A stretch of 64,000 nucleotides of DNA from Setophaga petechia (GCA_024362935.1 JANCRA010000025.1:13728936-13792935), one strand, 5' to 3'. Counted from the first letter of the stretch, positions 1-14,452 are shown. Made by a program: numbers and translations. Notes: generated by a model not told the origin, from the sequence alone.

Positions 1-1399
1 GAGGTTCCCAAGCCTGACTTTGTACAGTGCCAGTACTGGGATAATTTTTTTTTCTTTCTTGTCTTTAATTATTTTTTTTTCTTTTCTCCTTTTTGCTTTC
101 TGCAACACTGCCTGGGAACACAGGCTCACACTTTACCCATGACCTGACTCTTGGACTAAGAATAGCAGTCACAGTGCAGCTCGGGTTCAGTCTCACAGGA
201 GACAGGCTGCAGCTGGGAACCAGGGAGGTCAGGTTAGCCCATGCTCACTAAACCAAACACATGAAAGGAGCACGGAGGATTTTGTATGTTTGCCTCCTTT
301 GAAGACTGCAGAACAAGGGCAGGAGATTGGCACAGGTGCTCAGTGAGCCAAGATTAATTTTCTTTGCTCATGACACTGACTTGTAGAGGAAGTTTATGTA
401 GAGGTTCATCTCCTAGGCTGAACAGGACCCTCTCCAGCAGGGTCCTGTGTCCTCGCAGCCTATCCACCAAAAAATAATGCAGGATAAGGACAGTAAGCAG
501 TGCTGATTAGCATCTCCTGAGCTCTGCTTAGGACAGTGAGATGTTTGGGGTGGCCCCTGAGGTGATCAGCCATCATTTGTCCTGACAGCCAAGGTGGCAG
601 TGCTGCTGTGGCACTGGCCTTAGCAGGAGTGAGCAACAGGTCTGGCTCTGGGCAGTGCTAAAGCCAACTTTGCTCCTGTTCTTCCCCTTCCTGCTGGGAC
701 AAGCCAGGCTGCATTCACAGCTCCATTTTGTGGTGCAGGTGTGCTTTCAGAGTAACAGAGATACCAGTCCTGCTCTGCATTATTGAGACAGGACCTAAAG
801 CATTACTGAAAGAAACTGTAATGACTGAAATGATACTGACTGTGGCTGGGTATAGAGAGAGGTGAGGTTTAGATAGCACATCCCCAGCTTGACTGTGCCC
901 TCTCCTCCATGGCACAGCAGCCAGCTATTCCCTGTGCCAGCACAGAGCTCTACAGCTGGAACATGGACTGGGGGATTGATATTGACAGTGGGGAGCCATT
1001 TTTTAAAGAAACCACATTACCCTATTCCTGTACTCTCCCCACTACGTCAAACGGGAAGGGTGCTGCATTGCCAGGAATGGGGATGTCTGGAGGAGCTGGT
1101 CCTGCAAGCCCCATTCCTGCCAGCAGCCACGCTCAAAATGATCTGTGTGACTTCCCTTCATCCCCTGTCTCAGAGCTGGAGGGGAGGGTGGCTTCTCTGG
1201 AATCCCATGAAGTGGAGAGGGGCTGCTCACACGAGGCAGGGAACCCAGGCCTAGGCTACAGCTTGAGACACAACAAGTAGACTTAAGAGGAAAACCCTTT
1301 GAGGTGTCAGGGCAGAAATTCTAATGGTAATTTTGAACTGTTTTTGTCTGTCTAACATTCCTTTTTAATCCCCATCCTGCCTGCCCCTTCCTTATGTAG
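1..1399 (+). other. CACNA1C: CACNA1C intron 30, 3' part
   Basis: This is the end of the intron before exon 31. It has T-rich runs at about 45-90 and otherwise mixed sequence. The open frames between 889 and 1280 show no recognisable domain and no conserved splice context. I see no gene or repeat family here. Confidence 0.7.
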
Positions 1400-1483
1400 G
1401 GTTACTTTAGTGATCCTTGGAATGTTTTTGACTTCCTCATCGTAATTGGCAGCATTATAGACGTCATTCTCAGTGAAACTAAT
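1400..1483 (+). CDS. CACNA1C: CACNA1C exon 31 (mutually exclusive, repeat IV S2-S3)
   Basis: This 84-nt exon has an AG acceptor at 1398-1399 and a GTGAGT donor from 1484. It encodes 28 residues starting [17 protein letters not shown] and ending VILSETN. They form the S2-S3 linker and S3 helix of repeat IV, part of the voltage sensor. It is one of a mutually exclusive pair with the exon at 2159-2242, which has the same length and phase and a homologous protein sequence. Choice between them is known in mammals to change gating and drug sensitivity by tissue and age. The residue after FSDP is W here, whereas I recall S in mammalian Cav1.2. Confidence 0.95.
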
Positions 1484-2527
<1,044 letters not shown>

Positions 2528-3852
2528 TAAACTGTATAGCAGGAAAAGTGATGGGAAACGTGGAGTGTAAGTGGAAAAGCTCTTTGTGCCATGGGAAGCT
2601 GCTTGAACAGGACTTTGGTCTGCCCAGTGTTATGCTGTACTTCCCATGGCAGCTCACTACTCTCCATCCCACAGAGAGATAAAGGTCAGTTCTTTCGAGG
2701 TGGAACTGAGGGAACCAAAGCAGGAATCCTCCCTGTGCCTCCTCACTCGGGCTTCCTCCAAAAGAAATAAAGAACAAATTGTCTCTGTTTAGAGGAATCT
2801 GCTCCTAATGTTCTGTTTCAAATGTGAATATAATAACAAACAAAGGTAGATGACATAAAAACAAAGCAGAAATGCCAAAGGAAAAAAAGCACCAGAGTTC
2901 CAACCCTTTTTTCTTGTTGTTTGTTTGCAACCTGATTTGCTCCATCTCTCAAATTGCACCAGCCCAGCTGGCACTGATTGGCCCCACTCGTGCCCATCTC
3001 AGCAGGCAGGTGAAGGACTGAGTGAGCCACAGAGACTGAAATGAGCATCTGGTGTGCAGGAAATAAATCACACCAGGCAATTCTTTTCCTGTATCTCTTT
3101 TTTTGGAGGTAAATGGATATAGAATAATAGGATAAATAGACAAAAGACAGGCAGGAAACACACAGATTTCCAAAAGAAAGACTGTGATGGGTTTATGAGC
3201 ATGGACAAAAATTACACTGAAAAATGCAGCTTATAAAGGCTAGGAAAATAGAAAAATTGAAAGAAAATTGCTGTAAATATCTTAAAGAACAGCAAATCAC
3301 TCATGAATTTTCAAAATTATTTGGCTCTTGAATAAATATTCCATCTTGGAATTGTGTGCTGCAAAGGCAACCCGTTGCAAGCAGAGAAGTGACAGCACAG
3401 TTTTCACTCATTGCTGTGTTTAGAGAAACATAATCAGGCAGCATTTTGAAAAATAAAAATGCCTCACTTCAAACTTTCCAAACAAAATATTTTCGTATCT
3501 TGGTTCTAGTTTAATTTCTGTTCAACTTTTTTTTTGCCTTTTTTCCTTTTTATTCTATAATTCCAAAACAGGAATATTTCTTCAAGCTGTAACATTTTGA
3601 TTTTGAAGAAATGATTTTTTTTAACTAGTTTATTTTCCTTGTCTTTTGAAAGAAAGGAAAATAGTTTTTAACTAAAAAGGAACTTTTATTTTGCATCTCT
3701 TAAATGTCCTACTTTCTGGACACAAAAAGTTGCTTACAACATTTCCCACAGAATGTTGTAAACAATTTTGGTTACCTTTTACTAGGTAGATATCAGTATT
3801 AGTCTGACTTTGTAGAGGGATGTTACAATGAGGCTGAAGTTGTTAATTTTTA

Positions 3853-3879
3853 AAAATGAGATTTTTTAAATCTCATTTT
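3853..3879. repeat. Perfect 12-bp inverted repeat with TTT loop
   Basis: The arms AAAATGAGATTT (3853-3864) and AAATCTCATTTT (3868-3879) are exact reverse complements separated by three T. The sequence is AT-rich. It could be a chance palindrome or a remnant terminus of a small DNA transposon; nothing further supports either. Confidence 0.6.
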
Positions 3880-6800
3880 CTCTGCCACACTTGTCACAAG
3901 CAAACTAAGTAGGGAACCTGGCAATAGCCTTCAGATTGTGGAAAAGTTCAATTCTCATCCTTAGAGGGAGAACTGTATATGGCACTGGAGGGAATAAACA
4001 GAGTTAACTGGAAATGAATCATATTAAACATCAATAAGACTTCCTTGACTGATGTATTTTAATCCATACAGAAGTCTTCTAAGCAGAAAAGAAGGAAATC
4101 CTTTTGTTTTGGTACATGAATAGTCAGAAATCCTAGACTGCAGGAAAATCCAGCGGGTCCTTTTGAAGAAATTCAGATTCATCTCCTCATTAGCTCCCAT
4201 TGTCTGAGAGGAAGAGAGTCACAGCCAGGTGACCTCTTGCTGTTAATGGTGAGGGATGCTCCCCTCCCAGGACACATCTGTGACAGGGAAATAAATTGCT
4301 GTTTGGAGGTGCCCACTGGTGACTGGTGAGTGTCTAGCTTTGTTAGGTTTGTCTAGACACCCGGCTCCCAGACATCAAATTTAAGCAGTATAAATCACAT
4401 TCATCCTCAGCATCTTGCTGAGACAGACATGCTGCTGATGGCTGTTGTGATCTTCAGTCTCCAGGGCTGTCCGTGCTGCTGTGCTTAATTGCCAGCCACA
4501 AAGCTCTGTCTCAATTCAAGTTCGTGTCAGGCAAGGCCCAGAATCCAGTTTTCAGTTACAGAAGCCTACAAAAAATGAGGGCATGCCTCTGTCCAAACAA
4601 CCAGCAGCTGTCTCAGGTGAGGAGGCAGCAGGGTTGGCCCTGACTCTTTTAGTAAGGGCTGTGAAGAGCATTGTGTGATGGTCCCTCTGTTTCCTCTAAA
4701 GAATCCTTTCCTTCTATACAGTTTTACAGATCTTTGCACACATCTTTTTGTTACCTGGCATGTTTAAATCTTCTCTTTTTTATCTAGGCAAGTCCTTTGC
4801 TACTAGTTTCTAATGTTTGTTACTAAAAACTTGCACAACCTTTTGATGCACTGATAAATAAGCGGCAGCTGTGGATTGAGTTTGTTCTGAAATGTTCTGA
4901 AATCCCTTTGCACTTGTAACCCTTATTGAATAAGAGAATGTTTTGTATGTTGGTTTGTCCTGTCAGATTCCCTCCCTGCTAGCAGCACTTGATATGTTAC
5001 AGCTGTAGAAAATGGGCTTTGGAAGTAGCAGCCCATCTTGGACGGCCGGTTGTCATCTTGCCAAGCAGTGTGAGGCAGTTTATCAGACACACTTCTCCCC
5101 TCTCCTCGGGGGCTCGTGGCTTCCTTGCTGTCTGTGGGCTTGAGCAAGCCCTGCCCTGTGTTTCTGTACGCTGTCTTGTCTTGTTCCAAGAGACCTGGGG
5201 TCTGAAAAGGATATAAACCCTAAAATGCCAACCAGCTCCACTGATAGGAGATGTTTAGACTGGTCAGGTGCAGGTAAAATATTTCTGCTGAACTCCTTAG
5301 CAACTGAAGAGTGCTTGTGGTAGGACCTTGGAAGGTGCTGCTCTTGGAGGGAAGGGTCAGTTCTCATTGTGGTCAGTTAGAAGGGAAGATGGAGACTCCT
5401 GGCACAGGTCAGTTTGACCTGCAGCCTTTGACATAAGCCTGAAATCTGTGAGGTTCAGCCCACGTTTGCACTCAGGGGAAGCAAACCCAGCAGGCACTGA
5501 GCTGTAGTTGTGAGGAGAGCCCTGACTGACTGACAGCCTCCACAGAGTGTGTGTAGGTATGTGCTTGCTCTTGTTTGTGCAGTTCCCCATGTTCTGGTTT
5601 GTCTTTCATTTTTATCTTTTGATATTTATTTTTGTTTCTTGAAAAGGAATATCCCAGACCAAAACCTTCCTTAAGATATATGTGAGTGTGCATGGGTGGG
5701 TGTTTGTGTGTGCACTCCATTACATGGCTCCATGTCCCTATGTGTGTTTGGATGCCTGTATGGGCTACAAATCCACAGGAGAGTGTCCAGACATAAATCC
5801 CTGTGTGGGGAGAAAGGAGTGTGAATGTAAGCACAAGAATTTCACGTGTATTTGGTGTTGATGGATTCAGGGGTTGCTGTGTGTGTAACTGAGCCCATGT
5901 GACTGTCTCACTGTGAGAGCTGGGTATGGATGAGTGTGCCTGGGAGCTTCCTGAATGCAGGAATGCTCCCCTGCATGCCCGTGGGTGAGTGTGCACCTGC
6001 ATGCCCAGCTCAGCACTTCATTAGCATGGCTGTGCATTCCAAAATGGTGGGAAGCCATGTGCTTGCAGGGTGAGCCCCCCTCAGCATTTCTGAGTCCTTC
6101 AGGAAGCCTTCACGTACAACACCTCCATGGTGGGGAAATATGTCAAGCAATAAGTTCAGTCGTCAATCAATAAGTCCATCTTGCTTCCTGCATCCTGGGA
6201 ACATCTCCCAAGTCCCCCCAAGGAGCTCCACAGACACCCAGAGGCATCTCACACAACTGAGGAAGTTCAAAGGGCACAGAGAAGGTCAAAATCTGCTGGG
6301 TTTAAAATATTCAGGGTGGCACAACTTCTGCCAAATTCACCTTTAAATTGCATCACTCTGAAGCTGCATATTCAGAGCTTTCCTCTCAGTGACTGCTGTA
6401 TAACTAACTTTCTAGCCACAAAATTAAGATTTGTTCCTCCCCCCAAAAAAGTTTTTTGAAATATTCAGTGTTTCTGTTTTGGGGCACTCTTGTGCCACTT
6501 CTTAAGTAACTAAAGAGGGAGGAAAGGACTTTTTAATCTTTTGTTTAAAAAAAGAACTTCCAAGGCAGAGACCACCTCTACCACGTGTCAGCTGTCTTCA
6601 AGACAAAGAATGACTTTTGGAGAGTAAGATGAAAAATGATATAATATATGAGGCCTGGGATGTAGGGCCTGTGGGTTATACTCCTTGGACTTTTATTGGA
6701 TCCCTGTACCTCAGTCTTCCCAACAGTGGAGACTGTTATTATTCCTTATGTTTAAAAAATATTATTAGAGTTTGCAAAACCCCTTTAGAAGAAAATGTTG

Positions 6801-8559
6801 AGGTGGTAAAAATTATTACTCTCTATTATAATTAGAAATAAATCTGATAGGAGTTGAATAAAACCCAGCAGGTTTGGACCATATCATCCCAGAAGTAGCT
6901 CCAAGCACAGAGTAGCACTTCCTTCCCACGTCAGCAGACACAGCCTGGAGTTGAGTGTTGTAAAGGTGACTAACAGCCTGCTGTCCCCTCCTTCAGGCTA
7001 AGAAGGTTTCTCATTATTGTTTGAGTTTCTCGTTATTGTTTGTTGCTCTGTATCAAATGGGAAAGTCAAGTTCCATTTGTGCTGTGCCACTGTGCCCAAA
7101 GTAAAGAAAGAAACACAGACCCTGAGTCACTGGGAGAGCTCTTCATGTGACCTCCATCCCCTTGGTCAGAGAGGAAAACTGACTTTGCCTTGGTCCACAG
7201 GGTCCTTTTTCCTTCATCCTTCCCCCTGCCAGTGTCAGACCAAAGAGGCTGCATGGCTCAGTCCTCATTTGCCACCAAGGCAAGGCTCAAATCAGTGCCC
7301 ACAGAGCTGGAGGAGCCTCTGGGGGTTGCTCATCCAGCTGCAGAGGGCAGCTCATGGTGTGCAGGTGTGTGAGAGCTCCAGGGGCATGTCCAGGTGGGAG
7401 CACCTGTGTCTCCAGAGCAGCACAGTGACAGAGGGGGTGTTGAGTGTTCAATTCCATCTGTCTGTCTGGAAGGGCTGTCAGGGAGGGAGGGTTTGTGCCT
7501 ATCTGTGGGCCTGTCTCTGAGGGCTTCTGCTGGTGCCTCTGAGCACATCTGCATGTGCAGGTGCCTCTGTGTTTGTCAGCTATGCTTGGGGGTGCATGAG
7601 GATGACTGAGAAAACCATCTGGACTGGTGGCCACCCTGCCTGCTCGTTCAGTGCCACAGCTGCACAGTGTCTGAGTGTGTCTGTGAACCCTGCAGGAGGC
7701 ACAGGGGAGGAGGAGTTACTCAGCACAGGTACCAGACAAGGCCATGCAGCAGATGTGATGAGCCAGGGTGTGAGCATGGTTACAAGATGAGAACTGTCAG
7801 GGATAGGGAACTGGTGACTTGAGAGTTCTTGTGAAAATGGAATATTTCTGTGCATAAAATGCACTCCTATTGTAGCAGCACACATTTCCCTGAGAGTGAA
7901 CATTGCAAGTGGTTTGAGATGGAAATGGTGGGGTTTTAATGGGAGAGATGACAGGAGGAGAGTGCAGTGTTGTGTGTGAGCATCTGGGAGACAAAGGACT
8001 TGGGTGCCTCAGGAAGCAGCCCCCTGGTGAAGAAGGTTAGGAAAACACAAACCCCACCTTGGTGTATTACTTCCCTAAAAATGTTGGTCAGGTCTGTTTT
8101 GCCCCAGCCTTATGGGTGATGGTTTGATGTTTGTCCATCAGGTGTTCAGGAGAGCTGAGTACTTTATACCTTGCACTTCTGGAAAGTTTTCCAAATTCTA
8201 TTAAGAAATTAGCAGAGGATTGCAGCTTGATTGAATCCTGACTAGTGTTGCAGTAAGGCCAGAGAAATACCAAAGCATTGAGCTCCTAAGAATTGGAGAC
8301 TTGTGCAGTGATTTCTCATTTAGTCATTTTATTTCTGATGTTTAAACCAGGCGCATGAGGCCTTTTTTTACAATCATCTTGCTTTTGGTGTCAAGAGGCT
8401 TCATATTATTTGCCACGAGCTCCTGCTCCCATTCTTTAGAATATCTGAAAGCCTATACCTAAATCTCCCTTTCACCCTCTCCTGCACTCCTCCCTTTTAA
8501 CCCACACCCTGCCTCTCTTCCTTTTCTCCCTCACTTTCCTCTCCCCTTCTCCAGCCACA

Positions 8560-8920
8560 CTAAACCCCGTGAGTTCATTTTCACTCCCAACCAATGTGTC
8601 TGAAGGCAGAGAACCAGGGCTCAGACCCTGCAGTCCTCGTCCAGGCGGTGCCGCCTGCGCCAGGACTGCAGCGCGCGGCCCTGCCGCCCTCCTGGGCACA
8701 CACCCCTCCCTCCAAGGGAGCAAGGATCGCGGGAAGGACGACTTGCATCCAGCCTGCACCTCACTTGGGACTGCCATTCATCTCTGTCGCTGTGTCTGTC
8801 TGTCTGTCTTTCTCTGCCTGTCTGGTTCTCTCCGCTTCCACGCCCTTTGCTGCTCAGATTTTGGCCGTCGGCTGCCGCCACCAAATCTCTGCGGTTCCCA
8901 CAACTCACAAGCTCGTTTAA
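8560..8920. promoter_or_regulatory. Intronic CpG-rich patch containing a 42-bp palindrome
   Basis: Within an AT-rich intron this stretch is GC-rich and contains many CpG pairs. At its centre, 8629-8670, lies an interrupted palindrome: outer arms TGCAGTCCT and AGGACTGCA, inner arms CAGGCGG and CCGCCTG, two 4-nt internal loops and a TG centre. It is followed by a CTGT-repeat stretch at about 8794-8826. The patch could be an alternative promoter or enhancer, or the footprint of an inserted element. I recognise no gene in it; open frames on both strands lack known domains. Confidence 0.45.
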
Positions 8921-11137
8921 CCAAACCTTCTGCAAGAGGCAGAAAACATCTCCCCCCGCTCTCCTTTCTCCCCCTCTCAAATGCCATCTGGGTAGCAGAG
9001 GCCTCCAAATTATGTAGCAAAGGGCTGGAGAAGCACAGTGGCTTCTTTTGACATCCTGTGTTGTCACTCCCTTACTGCTGCCATCCCAGAAGTTGTCTGC
9101 AGTCCTGAGCTCTCCCTGTGTGCGTGTATATGTGTGTATATGACTTGTTTTCTTTTTGGAAAAACTACTGCTAAAATTGATGGGGGGGAGGGTGGATTGA
9201 GTTTGCCTTTTTTTTTTTTTCTCTTTTTTTTTTTTTTTTTAATCTGGTGGTGTTTTTATCACTGGAATAATTCAGGTAACACACCACGGTGGCCCCAGCT
9301 GTAGGAAACCATGTTGAAGCATGGTTGTGAGCTGTAGCAGTGGCAAATGCTTTATTTGCCTTTGAAGAACATCAGGAGAGCTGCCCTGGACTCTTCCACA
9401 GATTAGGCTTAGATCAATTTGAATTTGACCACTTCCCATGCTTAATCAACAATTTTAGTTCATGTTTTTCACCCTGTATTGGTGAGAAAGAAGTATGGTA
9501 TGACTATCCAACCACAACCATGTTTGAACAGGGTTATTTTTGGTTTCATTTATGTATATATTTATCATGATAATGGGGCCTCTTTTTGTTTTTTTTTTTT
9601 AATTTTAATCTCTTTTCTTTAAAACGTTGGTATTTTGAGTGCATTTCCAGAGTTCATAATGTGAGATGTTCTTTAAAAGAGGTGATTTTGGTAACTGCAC
9701 AACTTTTTCTGTATGGAAATCTATATGAAATATGGATTATCAGAAAAAAAGTATGTATTTTCTGCAAAAGGAGGGGATAGTAAATGCAAATGACTCCTTC
9801 CTCAGTTTACCTGAGTATTTGAGCTGTTGCTAGCAGTGCTAGCACCATAAGAAGAAGGCAGGTAGCTCCCACTTTGAAAGACTCTTCATTCCACCCAATT
9901 TTAAGGATGTACCTCAATATTGTGATTTCCACAAAATTGTTATACTTGGCTTCTGACATTACTCCAGGCCCATGGAAAAATCAGAATGTATTTTAATGCA
10001 GGGAAGACTTAAGTGTAGCATAAAAATAAATTTGTCTTACTGGAAAAATTTAACCACACACATTCTCGTTAATTAAAATAGGAGAAACCAAAGATAAAGA
10101 ATCCAGGAGAACAAATTTTTAGAAGCTAAATGTGAAAGTAGCAAAAAGGAAGTTAGATAGCCCTGTGACTGTAAGACCTGATGCATAAACCTGTCTGGAG
10201 TCCTTCTGAGTGAAAATGTTTTAAATGGTGGCCCACAGCATCTCACTGACTGCCCTGAGGAGTGAATTGTGCTTTCAATTAGTGCAGGCTTGCACATACT
10301 CAAAACCTTGCAGGGTTTTAAGGCCTTTAGAGCAGAAGTCCTCTTTCCTTATTTGACTGTAAATTATTGCTATAATAATAGTAAAAGCTAATAGCAGGAA
10401 CACAAAGAACCACAGACCCTGTTCTGTGTTGGTTCAATAGTAAAAATAAGCCTATGACATCTACATTTCAGTACAAAGAGCTCTTTTAAAAGCCTATATC
10501 CAGGTTTTCTCACCAGCATTTAATTTTAGTTGTCATTTTTCTATCCCAGTACTTTGAAGAAAAAATCCACTACAATATTCTGGCATCATCTGTGATATAT
10601 TACAGTTATATTTCATTTTCCTCTTAATTCCAATGTGTTTTTCCACAAAGCTAGTTAAAACACTCAAATTAAAAAGAGCTACCCCAAGCTGATTATTTTT
10701 TTCCATTGGCTTGCTAGCCAGGATAAATCATTCCTTTTGCCTAGCAGAAGCTTCTTTTAACTTTCCCTGAACTCTAATAGAGATTGTATCTTTATATGAA
10801 TCCACAGGAAAATCTCTTGATTTTTTTCTTGACTCTTGATTCCTTAGATCATCTCTAAATATATTAATGTTAATTAATGATCTCTAAACACCCTAAGTTC
10901 CATGGTCAAAAAGGTGCTTGGGTGAGTTCAAATCCAGGTGGTTCTGCCATCTTAGGCAATTCCCTGAAGCAGTGAAAGATGTTTCTGGCATTTAATTCTA
11001 TTTTTTCTCAGACCTACCTTGCTGAGAATACCCAAGGAATTTTCCAGTGTCGCTGTTCTCCATACACAGGCTGCAGTAACAGAGAGGGCTCAAACTCCTG
11101 CATTTCACTTACTCAGTTTTGCTGCAAAAAGCAGCAG

Positions 11138-11189
11138 GCTCCTGCTCTTCATGCAAAAGCTCCTGCTCTTCATGCAAATCACAGGAGCT
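11138..11189. repeat. 21-bp tandem duplication with octamer motif
   Basis: Two copies of GCTCCTGCTCTTCATGCAAA stand at 11138-11157 and 11159-11178. The second copy runs into ATGCAAAT (11172-11179), a consensus POU/octamer site. AGCTCCTG (11158-11165) and CAGGAGCT (11182-11189) form an 8-bp inverted repeat around it. Any binding is inference. Confidence 0.5.
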
Positions 11190-13459
11190 TTTAGTATTGG
11201 TGCTACAAGGCCTCACTGTGTGCACCATCTTGTACATATTTAGATAAATTCTAACTCATCCCAGGCTGCACTGCCAGTTGCAATGAAAGCAGTGGAGGTG
11301 ATGGAAGAAGGGAAGACCCACACAAACATTTTTTACTTTTTTTTCTTCTTTAACTTGCTCTTCTCCCCCATCTTCTTTTCCCCAGTGACTTTATCCCAGT
11401 TTTGCTGAAATCTTGGGCAGCAGACATTTACAGCAAGGCAGTAGGAAGTTCCCCTCTATCTTATGTAGCAGTAGAGTTTCCTCTCTGTCCTCAGCCAGAT
11501 CCCATCAGTCCAGGGAAGAGCTGCTCCCCTTGGTGAGGGTTTTTGTGTGAGGCACTGGGCAGCCTTTCAGCATGGGGATGGTACCAGTCTGCAAACCCAA
11601 ATGTACAGACCTCCCATCAAATACACACCCAGTTGTGGGGGCTTTGCTGCTTACCCAGATTTGTACTCAAAGGTAAACACATATAAATTAATTTTACCCT
11701 TTCTAATATAGTCAATATAGCACCCTCATTTACCTCTTGCCTTGCTTCCTCTACATTCTCATGCACCAGCCAGGCAAACACAGGAAGGGTGGTTCTTTTA
11801 TTATTTCTTCATAGACATCTGGTTTGTAAATGGCTGTGCTCTTACCTTCACTCCCTGATCTGTTCTTTGAGGAGACTGTCTGGCACAAGATGCCAACAAA
11901 ACCACTTCTGCTTCATACATCTCCCTGGGCATCCCATTCCCTGCTGCAGCCAGATGACCAAGCTGTGGGGACTGGATTCAGCTCATGGTCAGCTGATTGA
12001 TGGCCAAAAAATGTGACTTGGCTCTAATTGCTGTTGCAGGGTAATGGGACATCCCAGCTGGTGGCACCCCAGTTGTTCTGTCCAGCTCCACTTTGAAGCT
12101 CTGAGACACCAGCCAGCAGTGCTGAGCCTTGTCTGAGGGGCTGGGAGAAAATCTCCTTCATCCAAAGCCAGACATCATTATATAAGATGAACAGATATGA
12201 AGGCAAAGATGCCTCAGCTGTAAAGAAACACTTGTTAATAGGAAAACATCAAAATAAATTGATGTTTAGAGACAGGGAATTTGAGACTCAACTGTTTGAC
12301 CATACTTGAACACAGTAAATCACACAGAATGAGCATTACGTATCATCTAAACAGTCCCTATCCTTGTTTGGGTTTTTCACCAAAGAATTCATCAAATCAA
12401 TAATAATTTATTCTTGGAAAGATGTGTAGAACAAGAAAATGTTGCTAAGTAGCTTTGTAAGATCTATTCCCAGTCTCCACATGACCACTTGTAATGTTTT
12501 CTGATAATGCCTGTGATTGGCATTTCAAATCCCAGAATGGCACGTACAGACTTTATTGTATCCCACAATATCATACAGAAATCCAATGAGTCTGTAGGCT
12601 GCTTTTTTCCTAGGAAAATGTTCTGTATCAACATTAAATAACTTTCTAATTTAAAAGGCAATGAAAAGACACAGACTGGGAATTAAAAGTAGCTGCTACA
12701 AATCTCAGATGAAAATGGTCCATAGCAATCTCTCTGTTTGGGCTGCTGGTATCTCTGGATATCCTCCCTTGAGCAAAGATTAATTATACAAACCTGACAG
12801 GGGCTGATAGTTCACCTACAGTCATCCAGAGCCTCTTGCAATCCACAGACCTAGTGCTTTGAAACCAAGGTGGATTGGGTTTTCTCCTGCTTCCACCAGC
12901 ATGTGCAGTTCCTTTAAGCACCCTCATCAAAGCACAAGATGGCTCATCCATCTTCACACTCTCCCAGAGCCTCTGGGCTTCCCAAAGGATGGTTCCTGGC
13001 AACCCTGCATGTGGAATCTGTCAGCTGGTAGCCTGCCTGCCTCCCTTCCCAGGAAAACCTGCTCCTGGTGCAGGGTCTCCCTGGCTCCAACACTCCCCAG
13101 AGTTCTACTGAGGAGTGGGGATTTGCTGCAGGCCACAGGGCTCCTTCCAACCTTAACACCCCCAGTGTAATCAGGACTTGTGCAGTACAACAAAGCTACT
13201 GAAATTTCCTTCTGGACTCATATGTTTCTGCAGCCCTACAAATTCCAAAGGTCTCCCTCCTCCTTTCAGCCTGAGGCTGACCAGAGGAGCCCCAGAAACA
13301 CCCAATACACTGAAAGCCTCAAGTTCCACTCTGTTCTTCGTTTTTCCTTCTTCCTTGTCCTTTTCCCACACCATGAAATCCCATCAGCTAATTCAGAAAT
13401 AATTAACAAATATCTGCAGAAGTGCTCAAACATCCAGTGCAGAGAAGACAAACACAGCC

Positions 13460-14452
13460 ATGGCAGCAGAAGGACATGCCTCTGGGAGTTTGTTTAATTC
13501 CTCATCAATCACCAAAATCCTCATAAATCACCAGTCTACAGGGAAGAAGAAGCCTGTGGATGCCACTCACCATCTCAGAACAAATGGAGCATTGCAAAGT
13601 GTTGGACACAAAGTGGCTCAGGAAGTTCATCTCAGAGAAAAGCTCTGTTGCCATTCTCATTTCCAAGGCAGGCTGTGGGATGCTACAAGAAATGGAAAAA
13701 TCAGTTCTTACACAGTGCACAACAAAGTCATTTGGACTGGCATGGATATTTTGAACAGTCTTTTTCTTCTGTTTTATTTTGACATCAAAATCGGTGTCAT
13801 GGTCTTAGTAGACAAGAACCTGAGCAGGCCAAGTGTGTCAGAGAACATCTCCCAGCTTGCAGCCCTCCACAGCAGCTGTGCTTTCACAACACTGCTGCAG
13901 CTAAGAAGTCAAGATGATGGATTATTTGGGTGTTTGGGATGGGACAACCTGGATTTGAAAATAACTGTTACTCAGAATGAAAACCAGATACAGGTCGTGC
14001 TCCTTTTGGAAAACCTGTCCACAGGTTTCTCTCCCTCCTCCCTCCTAGAAAATGAAAAAAAGGGGAAGAGAATAATGAATAATGTAATTCAGAACATAAA
14101 TCTCTCTAAAGGGGTGGAGGAAAAGAAGACTGCCTTTTCCAGCACAGTGATAAATCCACTGCTGAGTTTGATGTTTAAAAGCCATGTTAACTTTGCCTCA
14201 GGAAATGCAGTGAAGCACATTGGACTGCTCAGGAACAGAAATGAGGACACTGTTGGCATGGATGGTAATAGAAGTGAGGAAAGCTGGGAAGCTGAATTCT
14301 CCCTCTTGCTCTCTCTCCTCCTTGCTCAGTGGCCTGTTCTGCTCCCAAGGTCATCCCCCTCAGGCTGCTCTGGGCTGGGACAGACTGATCATCTCCTTTG
14401 GGAGCCATTGCCCTGTGAATCAGGAACTGGTCAGATGAAAAGCCAAGTTTAA
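13460..14452 (+). other. 330-codon intronic open reading frame, unrecognised
   Basis: An uninterrupted frame of 330 codons begins at an ATG with a strong initiation context (GCCATGG) and ends in TAA at 14450-14452. The DNA is AT-rich, where stops should be frequent, so the length is unusual for an intron. The deduced product has no signal peptide, zinc finger, transposase or reverse transcriptase motif that I recognise. It has a hydrophobic stretch around residues 100-117 (NSLFLLFYF) and a leucine-rich segment near residue 285 (FSLLLSLLLAQW). No flanking splice sites, promoter or close poly(A) signal are evident. It may be a chance frame, a decayed retrocopy or a lineage-specific gene. I assign no function. 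Confidence 0.25.

Noticed and set aside
13100..13175. Possible CR1 tail (GGCTCCTTCCAACCTTAACA)
   Set aside because: Only about 20 bp resemble CR1 and the flanking sequence does not continue the match.
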